A DNA stretch of 64,000 nucleotides from Hypericum androsaemum (GCA_963995505.1 OZ023185.1:2232001-2296000); one strand, 5' to 3'. Shown: positions 35,091 to 47,470, counted from the first letter of the stretch. The notes: generated by a model not told the origin, from the sequence alone. Numbers and translations: made by a program.

Positions 35091-35594
35091 TGTTGGGTTT
35101 ATACCCATTTGTTGGGCTTACACCCATGATCCAACAATTTTCATATGGGCTTGGACCACCTCCTCCTTGTTTAGGTGGCAATTGTTGCCACTTTCACCTT
35201 CATATGTGTACAAGTTATTAAGTGTAGCTTGTCCACATGTCATGACACCCACTTTGGGTGATGATGTGGAGGGGAATTACCCCACTTATAAAAGAAGAAG
35301 ATGGGGATGAAAGGGCGGGGGTGGCACACATAAAAGGAGAAAAATTATTAATTTGATCTATGAGTTCTCGATTCGACTCTAAGGCAGATGAATTCGTAGA
35401 AATTATTCTCGACTTCGATATATTGTGAGCGAGAATCGACCAGTGACAAGAAATCCGTTACGATCCTGTGGATACTGCACTACAACAAGTAAGTGTATTT
35501 ACGATTTAACGAATTCGTTCGTTAATTAATTTAACGTCAATTATTTTATGATTTCTCGATTATAATATATTATAATCACCATTATGAATCATTA
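35091..35594 (+). promoter_or_regulatory. Copia 3' LTR
   Basis: This 504-bp LTR is nearly identical to 27317-27819. The preceding GTGAGTGAGACAA is a weak polypurine tract. The roughly 1 kb between RNase H and this LTR has no gene. Confidence 0.92.
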
Positions 35595-35599
35595 AATAG

Positions 35600-36905
35600 G
35601 AACATGAAGGGCACCGCATATAAACAATACTATCAGGACACTGGTCCATGTATCGATCCATATTTCTTTTGGCAAAACATGAAAGCTAAAATCTGTTATA
35701 TATTTTGGTGAAGACCAATATATGTATCTTTTAAAAAAAATAAACAGTATAGATAGTTGACTAATTCATGGTAAAGATAATTAATCACAAATAATGATAA
35801 AAAATTATCTAATTTTATCACACTTACATTTTTTCATGGTTGGTAGCCAATAATACTACAATAGTTAATCTAGATCCGACAATTAAAATTAAGAGCTTGG
35901 TAAATTACTTGGAACAAATTAATCATAAGCTAGTTAGAAGATATTATTCAGTCTTCCAAAATATTTCAATAAATGAGGCCACACTGAAGTCGGATCCGTA
36001 TGATCTGAATCGTACAGCAGGAAATTCCATGCCACGTTTCTGCCAAAAAAAATTTCCATGCCACGTGCTGTATTAAACAGTTGCTTGTAAATCCAAGGAC
36101 ACACAAATCCGTTACAGTCGGTGGCCAACGGAGACTCCCACTGTTGTCCATAAATCATTTGGCTCATCAAGTTGTATTTTAGAACCAAATTTAGATTATG
36201 CCTACATGAAAGCATCCAAAAGTCAAAAAAATTTATAGTCTAATAGTATAAGACGTTATAAATATTTAGGAAGTTCAAAGTTCAAATTTGACAATATCAT
36301 AGTGTAATAATTTACCTTTCAAAAAAAATCCAAAAAACAAGCCTAATCACAAAGAATTTTTTATTAGATTGCAAGAAATAGGGTGAATTATCGGATTATC
36401 GTAAGAGAAATAGCCTAGTACTTATTGAGTTTCATAAATTTTCCACATGAGAATTAGCGGAAGATTTTTTAATGTGATGATTTTCATGTAATTTTTTCTT
36501 TCTTCTCTTTTCTTTTTCTTTGGAATTAATAAAGGTTACCGTGATTATTGAAAAAAAATAAATTAAAAAAACGCTGCAAACCCTAACCTTTTCCTATCCA
36601 GAACCACATACGATAACTGGTCTGAATTCAAAATAGCTATGTCTATCTTGTAATTTACCCGAGAATATGTTAACCTTTTATGGGTTTGAAGCCGCCAAGA
36701 TTAAAGGAAATGATACTGATACGACCCGACATAAGTCATTCAATTCAGCAGAGTCAACGAAAAGTGCATCTCTTTAAGCAAGGACGGATTCAGAAAATTT
36801 ATACTGCAGAGATAAAATGTTCATGTACTTTATGAAATTGACAAAAATAAAATATTCACGACATTAGAATATAATCTTACATCAAGTAATTATAATATAT
36901 CATAA
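35600..36905. other. Intergenic AT-rich DNA
   Basis: I see no gene here. Small ORFs on both strands near 35840-36215 have no recognisable content. Confidence 0.55.
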
Positions 36906-36908
36906 TTA

Positions 36909-37688
36909 TTACCGTCTTTTTTTCATGTTCTGAAATCTCTCCATGATCTTTTCTGTATCAATACTATCAAAAATCTCATTCTTGATATATATTACAAGAT
37001 AGTCATTCACCCATTCATCTTCCATCTGATTTCGCAATTGATTCTTTATAAAATGCATAGTTGAAAATGTTCTCTTCACATTTGTTGTTGCCACAGGTAA
37101 AATCAAAGTCAACTTCATTAGCATAGAAATCAACAGATAAACAACATGTCGACCTGTTTGCACCATCATTTTATACAAATCTACCAGTCTCTCTAACTTT
37201 GCAAATTTAGCATCTGAACGCACATCTGCAATGTAATTGTCAAGTTGAGTATCAAGTGCCCTTAATTGTACTAGAGAAAACTCATTGGGATAAAATTGAG
37301 CAAACCGAAGCAATTCTGCCTTATCGAAAGCTGCAAACATATTTCTTGGATTTAGAGATGCCATAGATAAAAGCAATTCGGTATTGGTCTCTCTAAACTG
37401 ATTGTTGAGCTCTTGAAATTGTCTGTCAATTACTTGATAAAATAATTCAACTTGAAAATGATGCAAATTAGTAATTTGTTAAAAATTGCGTCTTGATCTT
37501 CTTTGTGCTACGAAGATGTCACTCATTTGTGGAATATGAATATCACGTTTCTCACAAAATAAGTGAACTTCCTTTAGCAATGAATCCCAACCTTCATTTC
37601 TCATCAACAAAGGGCACAAATAATTATCAAAGGGCACATGGTCGTAAACGAAAATCAGAAGCTCTTTCCCACAACACAGAACAAACAA
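36909..37688 (-). pseudogene. hAT transposase C-terminal remnant (TTF/ZMYM1-like)
   Basis: The frame 37466-36909 ends with a hAT-family C-terminal dimerisation region. Its LPVATTNVKRTFSTMHFIKN motif corresponds to the conserved block in which the hAT fold is stabilised. The preceding frame (37688-37479, RNEGWDSLLKEVHLFCEKR) is the adjacent upstream part, separated by a stop near 37479. The sequence ends abruptly near 37690 without the zinc-finger, DDE or N-terminal parts of the family (usually 600-800 residues). It is the relic of a hAT element or a domesticated relative. No terminal repeats are seen. Confidence 0.82.
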
Positions 37689-37699
37689 CCTAATTCCAC

Positions 37700-38500
37700 A
37701 TCAAACTAACTAACCTAAATATAATTTTTTTTCAGAACATAAATTGAATTACTGTAAAAAATTAAATAGGTAGACTCTCACCTTTTGGAAAACAAAAAGA
37801 ATCTTTTGGCTGCTTTTGAATTATCTTTCTCTTTTGGAGGAGTAAGGGTTTTTTTTAGAGTTGAAGTCTTGGTCTTTTAGCCTTTTAAGAGTTTTTACGT
37901 AGGTGGGTAGCATTTTTTGGGTAAAACATAGTGGTTGTGATTGGTGGGCCAAATAGGTTATTTCCTTTAGGAGTTTGTGGGCCAATAAAAATATCTTAAA
38001 TTTTTATTGTGTCAATTTTATCCTTAGGCAATTTTGTCTTTTTTTTAATTGTGGGAATAAACTAGATAATATTATCGGGAACAAACTTTTTTTATTAAAT
38101 ATATACTCATAATTTTTTTTACATATTCTAAACTACATCCATCCCTGTCTTTAAGAAGAATTTCAAGATTTAAACAAAACACTCTTCAGAGAATAGTTTT
38201 TGCATAATTAAAAAATTTCGAGTTAAATTTCGAAATAATCCAGATTTACAATATCTCGCCATGTTGTTGCGGAGTATGTAAGGCCTATTTTCTTGACACA
38301 GACAGTGTAAACTCAATGATATGGCTAGTTGCAAATTTCAAGGGAAAATAGTATTGTGCAACTTTAAATCTGAAGAGGAACTTATGTACATGAGATTTAC
38401 CCTGACCGACAACAAGTGAAAGTGAAAAAAAAAGACAGATAAAGCAAAAGTCATATTTGACCAAATTTTTTTAATTAAAAAAAAAACTCGATCCTTTTGG
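37700..38500. other. Intergenic DNA
   Basis: I see no gene here. This is presumably the 3' flank of the cyclin gene, whose transcription ends toward lower coordinates. Confidence 0.5.
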
Positions 38501-38502
38501 AC

Positions 38503-39266
38503 TCATAATCTGACAAAAATATTGAGAGCAGTTTGGTTGTCTTGGGTCTGCCTTGACTTGATCTCCTCGGCGCATCGAAGAGCCTTCTCTATATGGTAGC
38601 CTCCTCCAATGCTCACTTCCCTCTCCAAATGCCGGCAATAGCTTTCGAAGACGCTCACATTGACGTGCAGCTTGAAGCCCATCAAGAACAGGAAATCCAC
38701 CTCCAGCCTGTTCAGTTCACCTGCCTCTAGTCCTCCAACTCTAGCGAAGTACGAGTTCCTGTAGTTCCTGTTCCCGAAACCCCAAATCATAAAGTTTAAT
38801 CCCGTGCTCTCGAACGAACGAATGTAACAGACATCATTGGTTCGGGGACTTACATGTCTTCGACGTACTTGGAGGCGACCATGATGGTGGTGATGAGGAG
38901 GCGGTGTACGTTCCCGGCGGCGATCCGGAACTCGGGGTTGGCCTGGCAGAACCGGTCTATGTACACGTAGGCGACCACGTAGACCGAGGGCCCGGTCTTG
39001 GTGTACCTGAAGATCCTCTCGAGGTAACACTGGAGCGACATGTCGGGAGCCTCGTGGCACTCGAACCCTTTCGTCCTTGCGCCCTTGTTGGAGAGCGCGC
39101 ACTTGCTTTTCCTCGCTATCCTCTCGTTCCTGGCCATGGTCCTCTCTATAAGGGACGCCAGGACGGATATAACTAGCGGGGTCGAAGTGCTCGACTCGTT
39201 TTGGTAGAGGTCGGATCGGAGCTTCCTCGGCGATATTGTAATGGTGGAGCTGGATGATGTCTCCAT
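38503..39266 (-). CDS. CYCU2-1: Cyclin-U2-1-like (P3-type cyclin)
   Basis: There are two exons, 39266-38854 and 38767-38503, with an 86-bp intron (GTAAGT donor, CAG acceptor) that splits the Met codon of a VEDM-NYRN sequence. The product has 225 residues. The N-terminus contains the ISPRKLRSDLY motif typical of U2/P3 cyclins. The cyclin box (residues about 50-165) has YLERIFRYTKTGPSVYVVAY, then VHRLLITTIMVASKYVEDM, and in exon 2 LEVDFLFLMGFKLHVNVSVFE and a REVSIGGGYHIEKALRCAEE tail. These are PHO80-like cyclins that partner cyclin-dependent kinases. The plant P/U group links nutrient or hormone state to cell division. The gene looks intact, and length and intron position fit the family. A TATA box lies about 120 bp upstream. 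Confidence 0.95.
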
Positions 39267-39380
39267 TTCCGAAAAATCGATCTGCTATTCGAATATTCAC
39301 TAAACCCGACTATGCTCTCCTGCAAATTTCTTTCAGAGAACTAACTTTAAACTTTGAGACCTTTGGAGGTTTTAGGAGGA

Positions 39381-39391
39381 TTTTATATACT
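39381..39391 (-). promoter_or_regulatory. TATA box of the cyclin gene
   Basis: GTATATAAAA on the minus strand lies about 120 bp upstream of the cyclin ATG at 39266, a suitable distance for a plant core promoter with a short 5' UTR. Confidence 0.6.
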
Positions 39392-39399
39392 CGATGGAA

Positions 39400-41737
39400 T
39401 TGGGGGAGACTTGGACCTTTTTTTTTTCTCTCATGTTGTCCTCGTTTAACGACTACCAATTTTGTCGTTTTCCCGGTGGATGGATTAGAGAAATGGGTTT
39501 AGAAAGGAGGAAATTAGGATGGTTGGGGGGGGGGCAATAGGAAGGTGGGTGGAAGCTGAGGCTAGATCAGCTCACCAGAAAAAAAAGATTTGGTCATTTG
39601 AATGCTTCCCCCTTTGTAAACCCAAGTACAGACAAAACAGCTAAGCACCTGATTAGTTTTTTTGCTAAGTTTATCTAAAATGCCATTATCTTTTAAACTT
39701 CTGGGCCCACTCGGGAAGTCGCCGACAGTGGGCTTTGAATAGAAATGGGAGAGGTGGTTTGATTTATTAGTGGGTTGGTGTTATGGACCCAGTTAACCAG
39801 ACGGCAATTATGGAGGGATTTGTGTGGAGAGTGGCGTATTGAAAGGACCGATGTTGGCCCAGTTTGCGATCACACGTGTGGCTGACTTTACATACAGTAA
39901 GTACATAATACAATCACCGAAATCAGATCCCGCATCTCCGACTTATATTTTGATTAGTCATGATTCAAAATTTGAGCAAACATTCATATTCAAAATTTGA
40001 GCAAACATAGTATAAAAGTCAACATTACATCATTATTATAAATCTGTAATCAAACAACAAACTACGGTAAAATCTCATTAATTTAATATTTAATAAATTA
40101 GTAATCTCTTCAAAATAAAGAATATTTTTTAGTTGCAACTCGAATCATTCAATTCGAAAGTTCTTGTGTCGTCATCTCGAAATACAACAAAAAAGTGAAA
40201 AGTTGTTGATACTATTATCGATTAGTTAATAACTTTCTAAATTAACCAAACTTATGACCCAATGTTATTAATTTATAAATATTAGCTATTTAGATATACG
40301 ATTGGCCCGAAAGAAACCCATCGGTCTTATGGGCTCTGGATCTTATTTTCCGATGATTGGGCTTGGAGATTTACTCATTTATAATGTCTTACCAGGAAAA
40401 AGTGAGGGAAAGGTTCAAGCCTGTGAAGAAAATTGAAATTAAAAGCAATCTTGTGCCACCTACGAAGGCCCAAGTTCGGAGAGTAAAGCCCAATGATGGA
40501 TTTTATTACAGCCCATCACTACACACATGGTTTTGTTTTTCATATTAGTTATAATATAGATTTTTTTAATGGGTAGATATATTCTATAAATGGATATTTT
40601 TTGTAAAAATATTTAATAAAATACCGGGGTCGACCTACTACTTCGTCCCTGCCCGGCCGCCACGCGGTGCTACCGAACAGGTCCTCTGTCATCGACAAAG
40701 AAAAATATAAAAAGGGAGACAATTCGCTAGTGGGTCGACCGTACCTAACTGCCACGTGTCTCTGCATGGTATTATCTATAATTTGCTAAATAGCAGATAT
40801 CAACAGAGTCATGAACGGACTTCTTTTCAGGCAGGGGACTAAAAAGACAAAGCAAGCTGGTCATTGGCCTACGAAAGCCAGTTGCTCATTGATTTGAAGA
40901 AAGTAGTAGCATGTGGTGGTATACTAGTCCAAGCGTTTCACGCGTCTTCATTTATTTATTCGGTTTCAACATCCCATCGTGTTTTAATCATCCCCGTCGT
41001 GACTGCGACAAGTTTCGAACTCGAATTAATTTCTCAAATTTTGAGTTAATATTACTCGAACGTGGATTGATAGATTTTTAAATGTCCCAAAACTGTACCA
41101 CCGGAAATAGATCAGGAAAAGATGTGAACATTTTACAATTGATAAATCTAAGCTAAATGACGATGACGCAATCCCAGAACACGGTATTGAGTATTAACTT
41201 TTAGCTAAGCTTTGTAACTCGGAAATTGGCACCACCTACAAATGACTCCAAAGTCCCAAATGGCCCAAGCATCCCAAGAAAGATCACAAAAATCTCCGAG
41301 TTTGTCCAATATTCCCCAACTTTTGATTGATTTTTAACCGGCGTGGACAAATCAAAACCAAATTGTTAATGTGCTCATCTTTTAGCGAGCACTCATGTGA
41401 GCTGTCTTCCGAGTGGCACCCTGTGTCTCGATGATCGGTTTCCACGTATATAACATCATACGTAGCACCATATGGATACGTTTTTTCATTGTCCGAACAT
41501 CCATTAGACTGAGTAATTGCCATATCTCGCTGAGCTCGGCTCCTTCACCGAATTAGCCGATTGTTTTCTGGGTCTCGTTCTTCTCTATTAATTTGGACAA
41601 AGTCGATTAATATATACTTATCAAAAAAAGTAAAATTAATATATGTACTTGCACACATATTTACAGTATTCAAGAAACAAATATTCCACAATTCGGGCTA
41701 CTAAGTTGAATTCTTTCACGAACAATGATCGGGAGCT
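39400..41737. other. Intergenic region between cyclin and bHLH genes
   Basis: I see no gene here. A 63-codon plus-strand ORF at 40357-40548 (basic, with VRERFKPVKKIEIKSN) has no recognised family and no promoter or splice context, so I do not call it. Confidence 0.5.
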
Positions 41738-43953
41738 TCAGTTTTTGGAACTTGAAGCAGGAGGAGGCTGTTGATTTAGCTGCTGATACAATGCAGCCAT
41801 CCTGCTGTAAGCGTCCATGGTCACAGGCTGCAAAATCGAACAAATTGCAAGTCAACTAACCCCGAGCAACCATCGGATTATATAATCCGATATAAATATG
41901 ACTTGTTATGTTCGATGGTCAACGATAATTGCCCTAATAGAAAGATTGCAATGTAGTACCTGGGACGCCAGAAATGTGGACAACGGATCCGGCATCACAC
42001 AAGCTGATGTAGCTGATAGCCAGTCGCTGCCTCCGGACCCGTCCCACGAGGTGTGCGGCATGAAAGCGGAAGGGTGGATGACGGGCGAAAGGCCGGCCAT
42101 GTTCGACCGGGCGATCGAGTTCATGTCCATTACTCCCATCCCCATTCCCATTCCCATTCCCATACTCATCGGCGTCATCATCGACATCTGGAGTTGCTGT
42201 TGCATTGCCATTGGCAACATCATGTTCATAGGCTGCATATTCGTTCTGCCCATCATTTGAACTTGAGCTTGCAATTGCTTCAGGTAATCTATTACCTCGT
42301 CCAACATCGACGCCTTGTCCGTCTGAGATACAACTTATAGGAATCAGTCATTTGGTGTAACAATGCACATTATTATTCGATACGCTACAAAGTTACCGTC
42401 GATGTAATAAATATGACCCGAAAATCTTCGAGTCTATTATTCAATCATAGAGAGTGCTGTGAAACCAATCAGAAACGCATCAGTGGCCTACGTGTAGAGG
42501 AAGGAATTTATTATGTGGTAGCAGGTGATTGTCCCTACACCCAACAAGTTCTGTCTAAGTTGTCCCCAGGGCAATTTGCTCGCGTGGACTCCTCAGATAC
42601 CCATATCCAACGAAACACAGAAAGATTTGGACCACAAGTTGATTAGATACCTTCTCCTCTCTCTGTGCCGGTCCATTTCAGGCACTTGCAATGTGAATCT
42701 TCAGCTCAAATGCTTTTCTATTTGAGAAAATGGTCTTTCGATTCGGTACATTTGGAATTTAGAGTACTCAATTAGATTGGATCGAATAATTTATGTTCAA
42801 ACCAATAGAATTGCGAAAAAGGTGAAAAGAAAGTTGATATATAAGAGTAAGCGACCAATGGGAACGCAAGCTGTTACCTTACTGGAGTTTGGGACCAGCT
42901 TCTGCAGTGTCTTCATCCTCTGATTTATCTTGTCTCTCCGCTTCTGTCAAAACCAATAATAATTGTGGCCATAATTAACAACCCTTTTCGCTTAATCTTA
43001 GAACCAGTGGTAAGGAATTCTCGGAACGTCTAATCACGTAAAAAGATATCTTTTCCATCTTTTCTTTCCGTTTCCTTTATAGAACATTTAACCTACCCAA
43101 AAAAAATATCTTAGATATTGACATATTATTTTCACATTCATCTAGTTCTAGAAATTGAATTTTTTTTCTTTATCAACTAACTTTTTTATTATTATTATGT
43201 CATTCATCCTTGAGCTAAAGATAGAAGTTTCTGTGACAACAGTGAGATAAAAATTATTAAAGACTCGAGAATATAAATTTTCAAACAAAAAATATGTAAA
43301 AACAATATTTCAAACTGCAACGGACTAAATTGTTTATTTAACTAAACATCATGAACCGCACACCGGTAATTACACGGAACCTAACACTTCCATTCAATTA
43401 ATTAGAGAGCAATTTTTTGAAACAGGGAGAGATGTATTAGGGAAATTAATGATATATATACCCGTTCAGATTGGTTGTGAATGGCAGCAGCTCTGCTTCG
43501 TTTAGTTGAACCGGACGACAGGGCGTTCCCCTTTTTCTGCAGCTCCTCCTCCTCCTCGTCTCCCGCCTTTCCCTACAATTTTGTTAGGAGATTTCAAATC
43601 AGACCATGTGACAATAAACGAATAATAATCACATATTGCATAATCCAATTTCTAATATAATAACTCCACCAGTCAATGGGTTTATTTTATTCCAACATCT
43701 CTATTTCAAAGTATATGGCGTAAATCTGGTGCAAAATTCGGGAGGGAATTATTTATAATTACGTACGGAAGGTCGGCTGTGGCAAACGGAGTCGTCCTCA
43801 TCAGCGGTAACGGTCTTCCCGGTGGTGCAGGTAGGCCTCTCGTAACTGGTGTTGTCCTGCGTCTGCGTTTGGGACCCGCCATACGACGTCGAAGTGAGCC
43901 CGACGCCGCCGCCGCCACGGCTCTCGCACGTGTCCATCGCCACGTGCTGGCTC

Positions 43954-43986
<33 letters not shown>

Positions 43987-44673
43987 GTGGCTCTCCTGCT
44001 CACGCTCTGGACGTCCCTCCCGGCGCCGCCCCACTCCCCACGCGCCCTCGCGCGCTTCGCCCCCTCGTCGTCCCTCCCGCTGCACGACCCCACGCGCGTG
44101 GAGCTGGGCACCAGGGCGTCCATGGTCACCGCCGCTCCCGCCGGCGGCCGCCGCCGGTGGTCGAACCACGGAACGACCTCGTCGTCTTCATCGGGACCTG
44201 GGCGGGGCTTGCGGTGCGGAGTGGCCGGATGGGTGAAGCGCGTGGCTTGGTTGACAAGGGACTCCAGGGTGCCGGCGGTGGCCACGCGTGGCTTCTCAGG
44301 CCAGGTCGGCCCCGCGTACTTGTTGGCGGTTGTCGGAACGGGAGAAGGTAGAGCCGGCGCCGTCGTGGGAGTGAGCTTGGAGTTAGGGAAGCTTCGGGGT
44401 GGGCCCAGGCCGTGCATGGCGAGGTGGCCGTTCTCCCACGTCAGCTCCGCTACCTCGTAATTCTTCCTGCAAGTACAACCAATTAAGGTTTCGTTTCTTT
44501 TGTCGAAAAAATCCAAAAATGTTTTAGAAACAAACAGAGTCTAAGCGTAGAAATAAGTAGATGGTGTACATGGGAACGTCGGTGTGGGTGAAGTTGGAGT
44601 GGTAGCGAAGGAAGGGCTTAGGGAGAAGAAGAGGACCGTCGTCGAGGTCCCAGCTTGGAACACACTGGCTCAT
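41738..44673 (-). CDS. UNE10: Phytochrome-interacting bHLH factor UNE10/PIF8
   Basis: Six exons (44673-44570, 44466-43767, 43572-43462, 42943-42878, 42322-41960, 41827-41738), all with GT-AG borders and compatible phases, give 477 residues. The N-terminus MSQCVPSWDLDDGP matches UNE10. The phytochrome-B binding (APB) motif ELTWENGHL is at residues 42-50, split from the start by intron 1. The bHLH spans about residues 295-345. Its basic region HNQSERKRRDK keeps His, Glu and Arg for G-box (CACGTG) contact, and helix 2 reads MLDEVIDYLKQL. Microsatellites encode Asp-Arg and Gly-Met runs. In the family it represses light responses and is bound by active phytochrome. The protein is longer than Arabidopsis UNE10 (about 400 residues) but otherwise intact. 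Confidence 0.95.
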
Positions 44674-44798
44674 TCTGAAATTCTTGAAGATAAGGTTTTC
44701 ATATGATCTCACTTCCTTTCCTTGTTGTTGACCGGAGAAAAGAAAGCGAAGTCTATCTAATTCTGGAGTTCTACTTGCCCGGGAACGGAGAGAGAACG

Positions 44799-44808
44799 TA
44801 TTATATGG
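44799..44808 (-). promoter_or_regulatory. Possible TATA box of the UNE10/PIF8 gene
   Basis: CATATAATAC on the minus strand lies about 130 bp upstream of the ATG. A Mutator-like element begins only about 70 bp further upstream. Confidence 0.5.
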
Positions 44809-45246
44809 GGAAAAGAGTAAGTTTTCATCATTTGATTCCAATGATGGCTAACGTCAGAATTGGAGTCTCTCTCGTCGGGTTTTTTTTCTGAATGGTGTTA
44901 TTATTCACCATTTTTTGTGAAAAAAACGTCCGATTTGAAAGTATTGCGGGGACGGTGTCCACGTGGCACGGACGCCGAAAAAAGTCGGATCTTGGACCAA
45001 GATCCGACTTTTTTTGTCGGATGACCAAGATCCGACTTTTTTTGTCGGATGATATATCCGACTAAAAAAGTCGGATCTTGGTCCAAGATCCGACCGTTTT
45101 TGTCGGATGACCAAGATCCGACTTTTTTTGTCGGCTCTTGGTCGATAATCCTATCCGATTTCCGAAGGATATCGAGATCCAACTATAACAAGATCCAACA
45201 AAAAAAGTCAGATTTCGGTCGGTATAAACACCAAAATCCGACTTTT

Positions 45247-45400
45247 TCCGTCGCTCACACTCCCGTCCCCGACATCGCCTTCCCGTCTGTCCCGCTCGCC
45301 TCGCCGCTCCCCGCTCCTGCTCGCCGCTCCCGCTCGCCTCGCCGCTCCCCGCTCCCCGCTCCCGCTCCCCGCCCCCGCTCGGCGATTCATCAGCCCTGCT
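45247..45400. repeat. GC-rich CGCTCCC repeat next to the MULE TIR
   Basis: There are about 150 bp of short repeats (CGCTCCCCGCTCCCGCTCGCC-like units) with far higher GC than the surroundings. They join the left TIR to the truncated transposase frame, which reads through them as an Arg/Gly/Glu-rich tail. Confidence 0.8.
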
Positions 45401-46540
45401 AGCGCATAAATCTTGAAACGCCTTCTCTTTTGCCCACCAAGTCTTCGTATACGAGGGTCTAAACTTCATATGGTCGTGGATCTCTGACCTTAAAGTGGCC
45501 ACACAAATTTCTGGTTGTTCCTCTACTCGTTTCTTAATAATTTGTGCAATGAAAGCTGAAGTGAGTTGTTTATGATCCTGCGACTTTCGTAGGCGACCAC
45601 AGGTATGGGGGTAGGTGTGTTTCACGATCTTCCATGGACTGAAAAGTGTGCCCCTTCTTTCCTGTGAGACACGGATCTCCCATTTGCAATCATCCGTCTC
45701 CCATTTTTTACACTTCACAGAAAAAGTTTCTGGCCTTGTTTCTTTTCGAACAAACTCACGCCCATCGTTCATTACGAACGCCTCGATCTCCCTCTTTGCA
45801 TCAAATTTGCTCTTCCAAATCGTACCCTCTTTCAACAAACCAGAACAACTTCCATCTATTGCTCGGTCGCAATCCCATTCTTCACCATAAACAGTCATCG
45901 ATGATTGTTCACCGGGATCAGTTAGAGCGAGTTCACCGTATTGTTGTTCTCGGTATTGTTGTTCCTCTTCTTCTACTACTTCTTCTTCATCTTCGTCTTC
46001 TTATGCTTCATTTTCATCTTCTTCTGCTTCGTCTTCGTCTTCTACTTCTTCTGCTTCGTCTTCACGATCACAATTGTGTGTGGCATATGGACCCGTCTCT
46101 CTATGATCATTTTCAAACCAATCAAATATTGGTTCATGAGCAACATCCATCCCCGTTGACGTACCAGCTTCAACGACAAACGGGTTGTAATTATTAACCC
46201 TCTTTTCCACAATGATTGTAAGCTTAATCTCCTTCACCATTGGTCCAAAGAAGTTAATCATGGTCTCCAGCATTATCCTAACATCTTCATCGTCGTTAAT
46301 AAACATTGGACCAAATTGTCCTCTTCCAAATGGACATCTAAATATCAATGGCCCAAATTCTTCATTTGGACCTATTGGGATCTTTTCGTTAACTTTTTTC
46401 CGCAAGATATTGTATCTAACAAATGCTGCATGAAACTTCAACTTCTCTTTCCCACCACCTTGGTAATCAAAACCGGTTTCATTGTTGTTGAAAATTACTC
46501 CATCGTATTTCAACTTTATTCTTATAACCCGGTTAGCCAT
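45400..46540 (-). pseudogene. MuDR-type transposase N-terminal fragment
   Basis: Two minus-strand pieces belong together. The frame 46540-46001 starts MANRVIRIKLKYDGV, resembles the N-terminal region of plant MuDR transposases and ends in an acidic Glu/Asp tail. The frame 45898 to about 45400 carries the MuDR-type DNA-binding domain (IWKSKFDAKREIEAFV...HTYPHTCG) and the start of the next region (KRVEEQPEICVATLRSEI, WWAKEKAF). The DDE catalytic domain and SWIM finger are absent, since the frame runs into the GC-rich repeat. It could at most produce a DNA-binding protein without transposase activity. Confidence 0.88.
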
Positions 46541-46739
46541 TATGAATACTACAACAAAATAAAACAGTATGCAATTCTATATTAGCAACACAAAACATAA
46601 TTTATATTAACGAAAATATCATATAAACATACATTCTTCTCCATCAATTTTTTGGTCCGACCACCTTAAGAACCAGATGAAATTTAATCGGACTGGCAGG
46701 GTGGTCACTTTTTGTACTCGACCATCCGGAATTTACCAA

Positions 46740-46870
46740 GAAAAAATTCACAATCTGACCGGTCGTTCCGGTCGGATTGGTCAGACTAACCAGACCGGTC
46801 CGACCGACCCGACCGGTCCGATCGACCCGACCAGTCCGACCGACCCGACCGGTCCGACCGATTAAACCGG
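46740..46870. repeat. GACCGGTCC-type minisatellite
   Basis: Units related to CCGACCGACCCGACCGGT recur about six to eight times inside the MULE, upstream of the transposase start. The ORFs on both strands through it (Gly-Arg-Thr and Thr-Asp-Pro repeats) are by-products. Confidence 0.85.
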
Positions 46871-47470
46871 TCTGGCCATTGGGGTTGGTCAGTTTATAAA
46901 ATCCGCACACCCACAAAATTTTAAACAATCAGATATCACACTCAAAAAATAGAAGGAATTAATAATTTCAAAGCTAAAATATACTAATTATTTTTAATTA
47001 ATGAACAAACTCTACATACATACCAAAATATTAAAGTAAATTAATTTACCTGGTTTTGGGCAGGGTCTTCTATGGTATGCAGGACGTCTTCGTATGGATG
47101 ACAAAAGGCTTCTGCGAGGTATCCATTATATAGGCCATATGATCGACCAAGATCCGACCAAAAAAGTCGGATCTTGGACCAATATGATATATTCGACAAA
47201 AAATGTCGGATCTTGGTCATATCCAAAATCTCCTATTCAGATTTCGGATATGACCAAGATCCGACAAAAACGGTCGGATCTTGGACCAAGATCCGACTTT
47301 TTTAGTTGGATATATCATCCGACTAAAAAAGTCAGATCTTGGTCCAAGATCTGACTTTTTTCGGCGTCCGTGCCACGTGGACACCGTCCCCGCAATACTT
47401 TCAAATCGGACGCTTTTTTCACAAAAAATAGTGAATAGTAACACCATTCAGAAAAAAAATCCCTCTCGTC

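Larger units (their letters stand above)
27317..35594 (+). mobile_element. Complete Ty1-copia retrotransposon
   Basis: This is an 8.3-kb element with LTRs of 503 and 504 bp and a perfect 5-bp target duplication AATAG (27312-27316 and 35595-35599). It has an initiator-tRNA-Met-type primer site and the copia order gag-protease-integrase-RT-RNase H. The LTRs begin TGTTGGGT. The 3' copy ends in TA instead of CA. LTR differences of a few percent and several stops indicate an old, inactive insertion. The 2.3-kb leader before gag is unusually long. Confidence 0.95.
44877..47461. mobile_element. Deleted Mutator-like element in the UNE10/PIF8 promoter
   Basis: This 2.6-kb element has inverted ends of about 270 to 330 bp. 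The left end GGGTTTTTTTTCTGAATGGT is matched on the opposite strand at the right end. A 9-bp target duplication with one mismatch flanks it (TCTCTCGTC at 44868-44876, CCTCTCGTC at 47462-47470). A long TIR plus 9-bp duplication plus an internal MuDR-type N-terminal domain identifies a MULE. Each TIR contains CACGTG and several nested GTCGGATCTTGG palindromes. The catalytic part of the transposase is missing, so it is non-autonomous. Confidence 0.92.

Noticed and set aside
40357..40548. Small basic plus-strand ORF of 63 codons
   Set aside because: No family, TATA box or splice context is recognised. Its length is within chance expectation.
43779..44460. Long plus-strand ORFs opposite exon 2 of the bHLH gene
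   Set aside because: They arise from the high GC content and repeat tracts of the real minus-strand exon.
46677..46865. Thr-Asp-Pro repeat ORF
   Set aside because: It is the translation of the GACCGGTCC minisatellite.
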